DNA from: CAYPOY01 sp964412395
GTDB taxonomy: Bacteria; Chloroflexota; Anaerolineae; B4-G1
Length of the DNA stretch: 22,182 nt
Reading direction: 5' to 3'
NCBI GenBank assembly: GCA_964412395.1
Contig: CAYPOY010000052.1
Span: forward strand, 1 to 22,182
Positions 1 through 7,657 of the stretch are shown here, piece by piece (position 1 is the stretch's first letter; each line of letters begins with the position of its first letter). A program made the translations under genes and the position numbers. The notes beneath the pieces are model-generated. The model saw only the letters and a list, made by a program, of their open reading frames with translations. It ran no database searches and was not told the DNA's origin.

Positions 1-121
1 GCTGTTACCTGATGCCTGCCCGTGAAAGTTCCCACAGTTTTTAGCCACACTCAAACCAATTTCAGGCACCAAGACCGCCCTGTTCAGCGAAAGACCTGGG
101 CTTCTTATGCCATTTTCCCCT

Positions 122-1297
122 TCACCATCGCACACGCTGTGGCACGCCCCCCGCACCGACGCGATACCAGTACAGCAGGCCATCGCCCCAATTGCGGCCG
201 GCGTCAAACGTGACGTGGCCGAGCAATCCCTCGCGCTCGGTGGCGGATAGCGCTGCCGCTACCCCCTCCCGCGTAGGCGCTCCGTGTGTGGCGATGTCCC
301 GCTCCAGCGCCTCCAACAGCACCCAGGTGGCCTCGTAGCCCGAAAGGGCCAGCGGGCCAGGCGACATGCCGTTGGAGACAGCATGGTAGTCAACCACGAA
401 ATCCGCGCTGCCCGAGACGTCCGCTGGGAAGGGCCACGGCGTGACGAAGACCGCACCCTCGGCAGCCTGACCCGCCACCGCGACGAAGTCGGTCGAGGCC
501 AACTCCGGCCCGCCCAGGAAGACCCCCTCCCACCCGCCCTCCCGCAGCGCTGCGACGACCTCGCCCGCCGTCACCGGGTCAGCGTCGCAGAAGACCACGT
601 CCGCGCCCGATGCTATCACCTCCGCCAGCCAGCCGTCCCCATCAGGCGAGACGACGGGCGTGAGCCGCCCACCTCGCTCCTGCGCCGCATGTTGCAACGA
701 CTGGCCCAGTGGCCCGTCGTCACTCACCAGCACCATCTCTAAAAGGCCGCCGGACGGCACATCCGGCGGGAGCGGCTGAGCAGTTCCGTCAAGCAGGGCG
801 GCAGCCAGCGCGTCGGCATCCGGCCCGAGCCGGAACACCGCGCCGTCTCCTTCCGTGAGCACCGGGTCGAGCACCGCCGGGGCGACGAGGGGGATGCCTG
901 CCCCAGCGTAGACACTCAGGGCAGCCCCGGTCGTCTCCTCGCGGAAGTGGCCAATAGCAGCGATGACGGCGGGATCAGCGGCCAGTTTGCGGGCCTGCTC
1001 GACCGCCATCGCGGGATCGGCGCCATCGTCGTAGGCGACCAATTCGACGCTGTAGCCTCCCACTCCATCGGCCGCGTTCGCCTCCCGCAGCGCCATCCGG
1101 ACCGCGTAGATGACGTCGTAGCCGACGTAGCGGTAACGCCCCTCGAAAGGAGCGACCAGCCCAATCTTCACCGTTGGCTGCACCGACCCCGGAAAGCGTG
1201 CCAGAGGCAAGAGGCAGGGGGCAAGAGGCAAGGAGCAGAAGGCGAGAAGCAAGAGGCAGAAGGCAAGAAATTGCATCCTGCATCCTGCATCCTGCAT
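122..1297 (-). CDS. Type 1 periplasmic-binding protein (LivK-like ABC substrate-binding protein)
   Basis: This is a 391-residue extracytoplasmic solute-binding protein of the branched-chain amino acid/amide (Peripla_BP_6) type. The mature domain begins near residue 43 with TVKIGLVAPFEG, followed by a helix in the YDVIYAVRMALREAN style, VELVAYDD, and an AAIGHF strand typical of the fold. The ligand cannot be read from sequence. Residues 9-33 form a hydrophobic signal-like segment made of 7-residue repeats (LAFCLLL, LAFCSLP, LAPCLLP) encoded by a heptanucleotide array. I chose ATG 1297 because AGGAGG on the minus strand (1314-1309) lies 11 nt upstream and the frame is right; in-frame ATG 1276 is an alternative. 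The frame is open to 1393, inside the end of mltG, but that extension is repeat-derived. No permease or ATPase gene adjoins it, so it is an orphan binding protein at the end of the alaS cluster. Confidence 0.85.
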   Translation of the reverse strand: MQDAGCRMQFLAFCLLLLAFCSLPLAPCLLPLARFPGSVQPTVKIGLVAPFEGRYRYVGYDVIYAVRMALREANAADGVGGYSVELVAYDDGADPAMAVEQARKLAADPAVIAAIGHFREETTGAALSVYAGAGIPLVAPAVLDPVLTEGDGAVFRLGPDADALAAALLDGTAQPLPPDVPSGGLLEMVLVSDDGPLGQSLQHAAQERGGRLTPVVSPDGDGWLAEVIASGADVVFCDADPVTAGEVVAALREGGWEGVFLGGPELASTDFVAVAGQAAEGAVFVTPWPFPADVSGSADFVVDYHAVSNGMSPGPLALSGYEATWVLLEALERDIATHGAPTREGVAAALSATEREGLLGHVTFDAGRNWGDGLLYWYRVGAGGVPQRVRW

Positions 1298-1376
1298 CCT
1301 GCATCCTGCCTCCTGCCTCCTGCTCACGATTCCCCATTGCTCACAGTGCTGACTGCTAACGACTAACCGCTGACTA
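1202..1376. repeat. Degenerate heptanucleotide tandem repeat array
   Basis: About 25 units of 7 nt run in one unbroken phase from 1202 to 1376. On the plus strand there are nine purine-rich units (AAGAGGC, AGAAGGC and variants, 1202-1264), then five identical TGCATCC units (1272-1306), two TGCCTCC units (1307-1320), some degraded units, and finally CTGACTG, CTAACGA, CTAACCG and CTGACTA ending on the mltG stop codon. Similar 7-nt short tandem repeats are known from cyanobacteria. On the minus strand the array encodes the 5' end of the binding-protein gene. Confidence 0.9.
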
Positions 1377-2522
1377 CGGCACCCCACCGCCACACATCCT
1401 GTAATTGCTGAGGTGCTCCTCCTCCGTCACGGCAAAAAGGTGGCTGCCGTCGTTCTTCGCGCAGTCCACAAGGAAGAAATAGTAATCCGTGTCGGCCGGA
1501 TATGCGCTCGCTTGAATCGAGGCCAGGCCCGGACTGCAGATAGGGCCCGGCGGCAGGCCCAGGTTGCGGTAAGTATTGTAAGGTGAATCCAGCTCCGTAG
1601 CCTCCAGTGTGAACTGGGGCCACCAGTTATCCGAGGTACCCATCGCATACTGCACGGTGGGACAAGCACCGAGAAACCAGCCCGCCTCCAGCCGGTTGTA
1701 ATAGACCCCGGCGATGACCGGGCGTTCAAGAGCCAACACCGCCTCCCGTTCGACGATGGCGGCCAATGAGACCAGTTCGTAGACGCTCAGCCCACGGTCG
1801 GCGGCCGCCACCCGCATCTCAGGGGTCAGGCGCGCATCAAGGGTTCCCAGCATACGAGACAAGAGGTCAACACCGGTGGCCTCCTCGGGCAGGCGGTAGG
1901 TCTCAGGAAAGAGGAACCCTTCGAGCGTCGCAGCAGGGGGCAGATCAGCCAGGAAATCAAAGGTGAAGCCCGCGTCGTGCCACCCGGTCGTCGCCAACGC
2001 CAGAAACTCGTCCTGCGGTATGTTGGTCTGATCCGCCACTACAGCAGCGACCTGCTCCAGCCGCAGTCCCTCCTGGATCGTTACGAGCTGCTCCGGGCGC
2101 TGTCCCTGCTGCAACGCCTGCGCGATCTCAGGGATGGCCATCGTCTGACACAGGGTGAACTCCCCGACCTCGATGCCGGCATCCAGCCCGTGGTACTGCA
2201 CGTAGCGGCGGAATAATTCGGCATCAGAGATCAATCCCTCTTGCTTCAACCGGACAGCGATCTCCGCCGCCGTCTCCCCTGGTTCGACGACAAAGGTGAC
2301 CAGAGTATCATCGCTCCCGGCCGGCTGCTCCAACTCGGCAGCCCTTGCATCCAGGTAGAAACGGATGAAGAAATCACCGGGTGAGGATAGACCACACAGG
2401 CCGAGTGAGATGCTTCCACCGCCAGGTACAGAGTAGGTGAAAAACCAGCCCACGCTGGCTACGGTGATGACAATTGCCATCAATGCCCCAGAAAAAGCGA
2501 CAACCCTGCCTACGTTCTTCAA
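1374..2522 (-). CDS. mltG: Endolytic murein transglycosylase MltG (YceG-like)
   Basis: This 382-residue inner-membrane lytic transglycosylase cleaves nascent glycan strands in peptidoglycan and is thought to release or terminate them. Residues 8-29 form an N-terminal membrane anchor. A LysM-like segment follows (VEPGETAAEIAVRL, about 79-92), then the YceG catalytic domain: LEGFLFPETY near 200, AAIVERE near 254-260 containing the likely catalytic glutamate E258, CPTVQYAMG near 287, YNTY near 315 and GLASIQA near 332-338. The usual Asp in the DPTV motif is Cys here (ACPTV). The start codon is TTG at 2522, supported by GGGGAG on the minus strand 5 nt upstream. The gene sits downstream of ruvX, as in many bacteria. 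Its stop codon coincides with the edge of the heptad array. Confidence 0.95.
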   Translation of the reverse strand: MKNVGRVVAFSGALMAIVITVASVGWFFTYSVPGGGSISLGLCGLSSPGDFFIRFYLDARAAELEQPAGSDDTLVTFVVEPGETAAEIAVRLKQEGLISDAELFRRYVQYHGLDAGIEVGEFTLCQTMAIPEIAQALQQGQRPEQLVTIQEGLRLEQVAAVVADQTNIPQDEFLALATTGWHDAGFTFDFLADLPPAATLEGFLFPETYRLPEEATGVDLLSRMLGTLDARLTPEMRVAAADRGLSVYELVSLAAIVEREAVLALERPVIAGVYYNRLEAGWFLGACPTVQYAMGTSDNWWPQFTLEATELDSPYNTYRNLGLPPGPICSPGLASIQASAYPADTDYYFFLVDCAKNDGSHLFAVTEEEHLSNYRMCGGGVP

Positions 2523-2540
2523 AATCGCTCCCCTTCAAAA

Positions 2541-2620
2541 TCAGCCGTTAGCCGCTGATCACCTTCCGGCAATGAATCGCCGACTACCAACGAAACATGA
2601 CATTGCCGAACTACTAACTG
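2541..2620. repeat. Degenerate heptad-repeat spacer between ruvX and mltG
   Basis: The 91-nt gap between mltG and ruvX is largely weak 7-nt periodic sequence, for example CGTTAGC/CGCTGAT near 2547-2558 and ACTACTA/ACTGCTA at 2610-2623. It runs over the ruvX stop codon. The 12-mer AGCCGTTAGCCG (2543-2554) recurs exactly at 4654-4665, in the spacer between alaS and the baseplate-J-like gene. The periodicity is more eroded than in the 1202-1376 array. Confidence 0.6.
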
Positions 2621-3033
2621 CTATCCAGGTAACTCTGCAAGATCACGGCGGCAGCTATCGCGTCCACCTCTCCCTTGGCGCGTGCACGTCGCCTATCCTT
2701 CTTCTTACGGGTCTGCCGTAGAATCCCTTCCGCCGCCACCGTCGTGAAACGCTCGTCCCACGAGACAACCGGAACAGAAAGACGAGCAGCCAGCGCAAGA
2801 GCGTAGCGGGCAATCCGCCGTGCCTGCAGACCCTCCGTTCCGTCCTGGCTGAGTGGCTGGCCAACCACAACCAATCCAACGTCGTGCTCGGCCACGATGG
2901 CTGTGATAGCGGCGAAGTCATCCTCTCGCGAACCTCGCACCAATGTCTGTAACGGACGAGCCAGAATGCCGGTGGGATCGCTGATGGCGATTCCCACGCG
3001 CCGCTCCCCTACGTCCAACCCAAGAGTACGCAC
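2614..3033 (-). CDS. ruvX: YqgF/RuvX family nuclease
   Basis: This is a 139-residue RNase H-fold protein of the YqgF family. It is described as a Holliday-junction-resolvase-like protein and, in E. coli, is implicated in 16S rRNA 5' end maturation. The diagnostic motifs are present and in order: GLDVGERRVGIA at the N-terminus with the first catalytic Asp, GQPLSQDGTEG in the middle, DERFTT with the conserved Glu of the next helix (AAEGIL), and the C-terminal DAIAAAVILQSYLD with the last acidic residue. Length is normal for the family. The start codon is GTG at 3033, preceded on the minus strand by GAGGT. It is 17 nt downstream of the baseplate-J-like gene, so the two are probably co-transcribed. 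Confidence 0.95.
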   Translation of the reverse strand: MRTLGLDVGERRVGIAISDPTGILARPLQTLVRGSREDDFAAITAIVAEHDVGLVVVGQPLSQDGTEGLQARRIARYALALAARLSVPVVSWDERFTTVAAEGILRQTRKKKDRRRARAKGEVDAIAAAVILQSYLDSS

Positions 3034-3050
3034 ACTCTACCTCGGCCACA

Positions 3051-4649
3051 TTATGGGGCCAGCGAAGCCTGGTTCCGCCCGCCCCTGCCTTCCCCTCCAG
3101 GATAGGAGAGGGCCTGGCTCTGTGGCACAACCTGCACACTGATGCGCAACGGGAGCAGCGGCAGCCGCTTCAGCCACTTCAGTCGCTCTGGCCACTCCGG
3201 CCAGAGCACGACCTGGGGGTCTTCGGCCAGCGGAAACTCCGCCAGCAGTCGCTCACGGGCATCGGCCACGCGCTGCCCTCGAATGAGAGCGACCGCCGTG
3301 TCGGTGTCGAGGGCGGCAGCGGCGTAGCCGCGAGCAGTGACGAAGAAGGTAAACCGGCCCGGGCCAATGTCCTCTTCGGCCACCTCGCCCAATTCAAAGC
3401 GGGCATCCACCAATGCGTACCCTGGCGGCAGGCGACGCGAGAGGTTGATGTAGGCCACAGCCTCTGCATTGTGCACGTCCACCACCAGCCCACTCACCAA
3501 CAACCGCATATCAAGACCCACCGTATCGGCTTGCTCGGTGACGAAGCGCGTGTAGGATTCCTTGGGCACCGCCTCAATGCGCAGCGACTGACGAAGGAGG
3601 AGTTCTGTAGGTTCCTGCAGGTCGCCCATCTCTACATACGCCTGGTCGAGCAACTGTCGCATCAACTGCCTTCTCAACCGGTCGTAGTCGGCCTGGGTGA
3701 CGACGCGCGCATCTTTGGGCTCCGCACCTGTGGTCGGTTCCGGGTTGATCACCCGTACGGCAGAAGCGGCTACACCCTCCAGCCGGTTGCTCTGGCAAGC
3801 CCCCACGTGGCCCACCCCAGCCTCCAACGCCTCAATAGGCACAGTCGCCTGTCCGCCGGCAGGAACAGCAACGTCCGCGGTGGTACGGAAGCGGATAGGG
3901 TAACTGGTGGAGGAAGTGCGCACAATCGTACCGGCCGGCACGATGTAATTCTGCGCCAGCAGATTGGTGAACAGGACCACTCCGGTCGCCCGGCCCGTGA
4001 CCACACTCGTGGTACCGGTCGTTCCAATCTCGGCGTAGCTTTCGACCTCCAGGCCAACCCGCCGCGCCGGAATGAGCATGGCAGCGTGATTCACCGTATC
4101 TACATCGGGATCCACCGATACCGGCACGATGGTGGTGAACTCCCTGCCGGCCGGCACCAGCGTCACCACACCGCTGGGCACGATGATATAAGCACTCCCA
4201 GCGAGGATCAGAAGCGACAGCATGAAAACTATGAGGCGAATCCCCAGTTTGACCCAATCCAACCACGGCACGCGTGGGCGAACAGGCTGCGGCTGGAGAA
4301 CAACATTCTCCTCCCACCAGAAACGAGATGGCGGCTTCACCTGCTCCGGGGGATGACCACGCCATACTTCAGTCTCCCGTGCCTCCTCGACGGTGGCGAA
4401 AGCCGGGAATCCACACCCACGGGCCAGCCCCCTCCGCTCAGGGTCAGCAGAGATGACAGCGACCTCTAACTGCTGCTGCTCGGCCTCGCGCCGCAGGAGG
4501 TCGAAATCCAACTGACGGGAGAGGAAACGCACGTTCCACGGGAGAACAAGCGCGACGCGACCTCTACCCAGCCAACTGAGCCGATGCTGGATGGAGGCGA
4601 AATCATCCTGGGGTTGCAGTTCTACGACCGAACAGGTTCCAAAACCCAT
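3051..4649 (-). CDS. Membrane-anchored baseplate-J-like domain protein
   Basis: This 532-residue protein has unknown function. Residues 1-110 form a cytoplasmic alpha/beta region (GRVALVLPWNVRFL, LEVAVISADPERRGLA). Residues 135-157 are one transmembrane helix (IRLIVFMLSLLILAGSAYII). A beta-rich exported region follows, resembling the Baseplate_J family: TRATGVVLFTN-like strand, YIVPAGTIVRTSS, YPIRFRTTADVAVPAGGQ and VPIEALEAGVGHVGA (about 219-284). A helical segment (317-360) and further beta structure lead to the C-terminus. The resemblance is to one fold only; no other tail or contractile-injection gene is nearby. It sits between alaS and ruvX in a housekeeping cluster that includes mltG, so an envelope role is plausible but not shown. 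No Shine-Dalgarno is evident before ATG 4649; the upstream 54 nt are heptad repeat. Confidence 0.7.
   Translation of the reverse strand: MGFGTCSVVELQPQDDFASIQHRLSWLGRGRVALVLPWNVRFLSRQLDFDLLRREAEQQQLEVAVISADPERRGLARGCGFPAFATVEEARETEVWRGHPPEQVKPPSRFWWEENVVLQPQPVRPRVPWLDWVKLGIRLIVFMLSLLILAGSAYIIVPSGVVTLVPAGREFTTIVPVSVDPDVDTVNHAAMLIPARRVGLEVESYAEIGTTGTTSVVTGRATGVVLFTNLLAQNYIVPAGTIVRTSSTSYPIRFRTTADVAVPAGGQATVPIEALEAGVGHVGACQSNRLEGVAASAVRVINPEPTTGAEPKDARVVTQADYDRLRRQLMRQLLDQAYVEMGDLQEPTELLLRQSLRIEAVPKESYTRFVTEQADTVGLDMRLLVSGLVVDVHNAEAVAYINLSRRLPPGYALVDARFELGEVAEEDIGPGRFTFFVTARGYAAAALDTDTAVALIRGQRVADARERLLAEFPLAEDPQVVLWPEWPERLKWLKRLPLLPLRISVQVVPQSQALSYPGGEGRGGRNQASLAP
3150..3203 (-). repeat. 9-nt degenerate tandem repeat inside the baseplate-J-like gene
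   Basis: Six consecutive 9-nt units occupy the coding sequence. On the minus strand they read TGGCCGGAG, TGGCCAGAG, CGACTGAAG, TGGCTGAAG, CGGCTGCCG and CTGCTCCCG. They encode tripeptides WPE, WPE, RLK, WLK, RLP and LLP at about residues 483-500. Confidence 0.7.
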
Positions 4650-4650
4650 A

Positions 4651-4706
4651 ATTAGCCGTTAGCCGGGAGCGATTAGCAGTTAACCACCAATGATTGCCAA
4701 CCGCTA
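4651..4706. repeat. Heptad-repeat spacer between alaS and the baseplate-J-like gene
   Basis: The junction consists of 7-nt units on the plus strand: ATTAGCC, GTTAGCC, GGGAGCG, ATTAGCA, GTTAACC, then more degenerate ACCAATG, ATTGCCA and ACCGCTA, the last covering the alaS stop codon. AGCCGTTAGCCG (4654-4665) is identical to 2543-2554. Confidence 0.75.
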
Positions 4707-7454
4707 TTTAGCCAGCATCTCTTCCAGCATGCGAGGGGCCTGGCGCAGTGCATCGTCGAGTCGGCTGGGGTCACGACCACCCGCCTGGGCCAGGGTGGGC
4801 CTACCGCCTCCACCGCCGCCCACGATACGAGCCATATCACGTATCAGAATAGCCGCATCTACGCCAATATCCACCAGGTCGGATGTAACGGCGGCGACGA
4901 GGGCGGGTCGCTCACCCAGCACTGTACCGAGGACGACGACGCCAGAGCCCAGCCGGTCGCGAAACCAGTCTGTCATCTCACGCAGCACCTCCATGCTGGG
5001 CGCGGTCACCTGGGCGCTCAGCAGCGAGACTCCGGCCACCGATTGTATCTGCTCCAGTAACGTCTCAAACTCGCGGCGTGCTAATTGCTCCTGAAGACGC
5101 GCGATCTCCTTATGGGCGGATTGCAGTTCACCCAGTAGCCCCAGTGCCTTGCGATCCACCTCGTCCGATGAGACGCCCAGGTAAGCCGCCGTTCGCTGGA
5201 GGGTGCCCAACTGGCGCTCAACCAAATCCACCGCCACACGGCCAGTCACCGCCTCAATGCGGCGCAGCCCCGCTCCTACCCCCTCCTCGGAGACGATGTG
5301 AAACAGACCTATTTCGCCCGTCTCGTTCACGTGAGTACCGCCGCACAGTTCCTGGCTGAAAGGCTCGCCCGGCCATCCAATACGCACGACCCGCACGATG
5401 TCGCCATACTTCTCACCAAAGAGCGCGATGACCCCTTCCTCCACAGCCTGGCGATACCTCTCCTCGACAATCTCCACCGGGTAGTTGATCAGGATGGCAT
5501 CGTTGACAGAACGGGTCACCAGGTCTAACTCATCCTCGGTCAACATAGCCGGATGTGTAAAATCGAAACGCAGCCGATCAGGCGCGACTAGCGACCCAGC
5601 CTGCTGCACGTGCTCGCCCAGGACGTAGCGCAATTCGCTGTGTAAAATATGGGTAACAGTATGATTACGGGCGATGTCCATCCGCCGTCCGTAGTTCACA
5701 ATAGCCCAAACAGCATCGCCGACCCGTGGCCGGCCCTGCTTGACCACGCCGACGTGGACAATCAGACCAGGGACCGGGCGGCACGCTTCTTGCACCTCGA
5801 TCTCCCAGGTTGGCTCATCTTCCCCCGGCGGATAGGCCGCAATGTAGCCAGTGTCGGAGACCTGGCCGCCAGATTCGACGTAGAAGCAGGTCGCTGGCAG
5901 GACCATCTCAACCTGATCTCCTTCCTTGACCGACTTGACCGATTCTCCATCGCGCAGGATCGCTGCGGCTGTGGTCTCCAATTCAGTGGTTGAATAGGGA
6001 TCGTGTTCAACACCCCCTTCGCCCAGGAGACCCTGCTCTTGCAGGTCTGTCAGAACTCTCCGGTAGCGCTTCAACGCCTCTTCGTCATAGGCCCCGAATG
6101 TGTCCACTTGCCAGGCACGCTGACGCTGCTCCCCGAGCGCCACTTGATAGCCAGCTTCATCCACGCTCAAGCCCCGTTCTCTGGCCACATCGCGCGTGAT
6201 CTCTAGCGGCAAACCAAAGGTATCGTAGAGCCGGAAGGCCGCGTCGCCGGGCACAACTTCCTTGCCCTTCACATCCAGCTCAGCCAGCACCTCATCCAGC
6301 CGCGCCAGGCCCAGGTCGAGCGTGCGCAGGAAGCGTTCCTCCTCCTGGGTGATTGTGGTGAGGATAAACTGGCGTCGGCTTGTGAGTTCGGGGAAATGAG
6401 GCCCCATAATCTCAATCACGACTTTGGCGACCTCGGCCAGGAAGGGCTGAGTGAAGCCAAGTTCGCGCCCAAAGCGAGCCGCACGGCGCAGGACCATACG
6501 CAGCACGTAGTTACGCCCCTCGTTACCTGGAATGACACCATCGCCGATGAGGAAGGTGATCGCACGTCCGTGGTCGGCGATGACACGGTAGGCGATGATG
6601 TTCTCTTCCACTTCAGCGTCAGTGTGCCCCATCATCTCTTGCACGCGCTGGATGATAGGCGTAAACAGGTCAGTCTTGTAATCGGAGTCCATGTCCTGGA
6701 GGACGGCGACCAGCCGCTCAAATCCAGCGCCAGTGTCCACGTGCCTGGCTGGCAGTGGATGCAAGTTCGCATCGGCATCCTTGTTGTACTGGATGAAGAC
6801 CAGGTTCCACAATTCAATGAAGCGGCCACAGTCGCCATTGACCTGGCAGACGTGACCAGGCACCTCCTGTTTGTCGCAGAACTCTGGCCCACGATCAAGA
6901 TGAATTTCGCTGCACGGCCCGCAGGGACCGGTGTCGGCCATCTCCCAGAAATTGTCCTTGCGCCCGAAATACAGGATGTGATCGGGCGGGATGTCCGTCT
7001 CCGACCGCCAGTAGCCGGCTGCATCCTCATCGGCCTCCAGTTCCCCGTACTCGTCTTTGAAGACCGTGGCCCACAGCCGATCTCCGGGCAATCCCCAGAC
7101 CTCGGTCAGAAGTTCCCAGGCCCAGGCGATGGCCTCTTTCTTGTAGTAGTCGCCAAAGGACCAGTTGCCCAACATCTCGAAGAAAGTGTGGTGGTAGCCG
7201 TCGCGCCCCACGTCCTCCAGGTCGTTGTGCTTGCCAGAGACACGCATACATTTCTGCGTGTCGGTAGCACGGTTATAGGGCCGGACGCCCACTCCCAGAA
7301 AGACGTCCTTAAACTGGTTCATCCCGGCGTTGGTGAACAGCAGCGTGGGATCGTCCACCGGTACCAGGCTGGCGCTGGGGACGACAGTATGGGCCCGGGC
7401 GGTAAAGAAGTCGAGAAAACTTTGGCGCACTTCGGCGCTGGTCATTTTTTCCAT
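4704..7454 (-). CDS. alaS: Alanyl-tRNA synthetase
   Basis: This cytoplasmic enzyme charges tRNA-Ala and edits mischarged Ser/Gly. It has 916 residues from ATG 7454, near the usual length. The class II catalytic core starts with FLDFFTARAHTVVPSASLVP and includes LLFTNAGMNQFKDVFLG and the GPCGPCSEIHLDRG motif. A Cys-rich insertion follows it (CDKQEVPGHVCQVNGDCGRF). The editing domain carries the zinc-ligand pairs H598/H602 (HTVTH) and C704/H708 (CGGTH). A coiled-coil linker (ELQSAHKEIARLQEQL) leads to a C-Ala domain with the GGGGGGRPTLAQAGG loop. The frame is open upstream to 7652, but ATG 7454 fits the family start, a GGAAGAGAGAG purine tract upstream, and the promoter at 7513-7485. A minimal ATG-TAA sits immediately before the start and overlaps it. 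Confidence 0.98.
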   Translation of the reverse strand: MEKMTSAEVRQSFLDFFTARAHTVVPSASLVPVDDPTLLFTNAGMNQFKDVFLGVGVRPYNRATDTQKCMRVSGKHNDLEDVGRDGYHHTFFEMLGNWSFGDYYKKEAIAWAWELLTEVWGLPGDRLWATVFKDEYGELEADEDAAGYWRSETDIPPDHILYFGRKDNFWEMADTGPCGPCSEIHLDRGPEFCDKQEVPGHVCQVNGDCGRFIELWNLVFIQYNKDADANLHPLPARHVDTGAGFERLVAVLQDMDSDYKTDLFTPIIQRVQEMMGHTDAEVEENIIAYRVIADHGRAITFLIGDGVIPGNEGRNYVLRMVLRRAARFGRELGFTQPFLAEVAKVVIEIMGPHFPELTSRRQFILTTITQEEERFLRTLDLGLARLDEVLAELDVKGKEVVPGDAAFRLYDTFGLPLEITRDVARERGLSVDEAGYQVALGEQRQRAWQVDTFGAYDEEALKRYRRVLTDLQEQGLLGEGGVEHDPYSTTELETTAAAILRDGESVKSVKEGDQVEMVLPATCFYVESGGQVSDTGYIAAYPPGEDEPTWEIEVQEACRPVPGLIVHVGVVKQGRPRVGDAVWAIVNYGRRMDIARNHTVTHILHSELRYVLGEHVQQAGSLVAPDRLRFDFTHPAMLTEDELDLVTRSVNDAILINYPVEIVEERYRQAVEEGVIALFGEKYGDIVRVVRIGWPGEPFSQELCGGTHVNETGEIGLFHIVSEEGVGAGLRRIEAVTGRVAVDLVERQLGTLQRTAAYLGVSSDEVDRKALGLLGELQSAHKEIARLQEQLARREFETLLEQIQSVAGVSLLSAQVTAPSMEVLREMTDWFRDRLGSGVVVLGTVLGERPALVAAVTSDLVDIGVDAAILIRDMARIVGGGGGGRPTLAQAGGRDPSRLDDALRQAPRMLEEMLAK

Positions 7455-7484
7455 TACATCTCTCTCTCTTCCAGGTTGGGCGGT

Positions 7485-7513
7485 ATTGTAGCCGGAAGGA
7501 GGGAAACTGTCAA
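7485..7513 (-). promoter_or_regulatory. Sigma70-type promoter of alaS
   Basis: The minus strand reads TTGACA (7513-7508), a 17-nt spacer and TACAAT (7490-7485). Initiation near 7478 would leave a leader of about 25 nt before ATG 7454, too short for a T-box. It probably drives the whole alaS to mltG cluster. Confidence 0.8.
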
Positions 7514-7532
7514 CTGGAGCGTGCACGCCGAC

Positions 7533-7561
7533 TTGCCCCCTTTCCCCGGCTGGTGTATACT
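7533..7561 (+). promoter_or_regulatory. Sigma70-type promoter of the response regulator-kinase pair
   Basis: TTGCCC (7533-7538), a 17-nt spacer and TATACT (7556-7561) lie back to back with the alaS promoter. The expected start is near 7568, giving a leader of about 90 nt before ATG 7658. A CGAAC-TG-GTTCG dyad (7633-7644) lies in that leader. Confidence 0.6.
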
Positions 7562-7657
7562 CAGTTATGCCTATGCACCACTGACAAGTCAAGGCCTTCC
7601 ACGCGATGTCCTGGCCGGAGTACTGATTCTTTCGAACTGGTTCGGGAAGCACAGGAT

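Noticed and set aside
22..213. Small plus-strand open frame at the left edge
   Set aside because: It overlaps the end of the binding-protein gene on the opposite strand, has no Shine-Dalgarno and no protein-like pattern.
1202..1376. CRISPR array
   Set aside because: Units are 7 nt with no spacers; it is a simple tandem repeat.
1298..1393. N-terminal extension of the binding protein up to 1393
   Set aside because: It is translated heptad repeat (EAGCRMQDAGC-like) overlapping the mltG 3' end, and the Shine-Dalgarno lies inside the array, not upstream of 1393.
7633..7644. CGAAC-TG-GTTCG dyad as a LexA-type SOS box
   Set aside because: The arms match Gram-positive-type LexA half sites, but the spacing is 2 nt where 4 is expected, and it lies downstream of the likely start site. 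It could be another operator; not called.
7455..7652. Upstream in-frame extension of alaS
   Set aside because: It crosses the alaS promoter and the divergent promoter, and lies outside the alanyl-tRNA synthetase family start.
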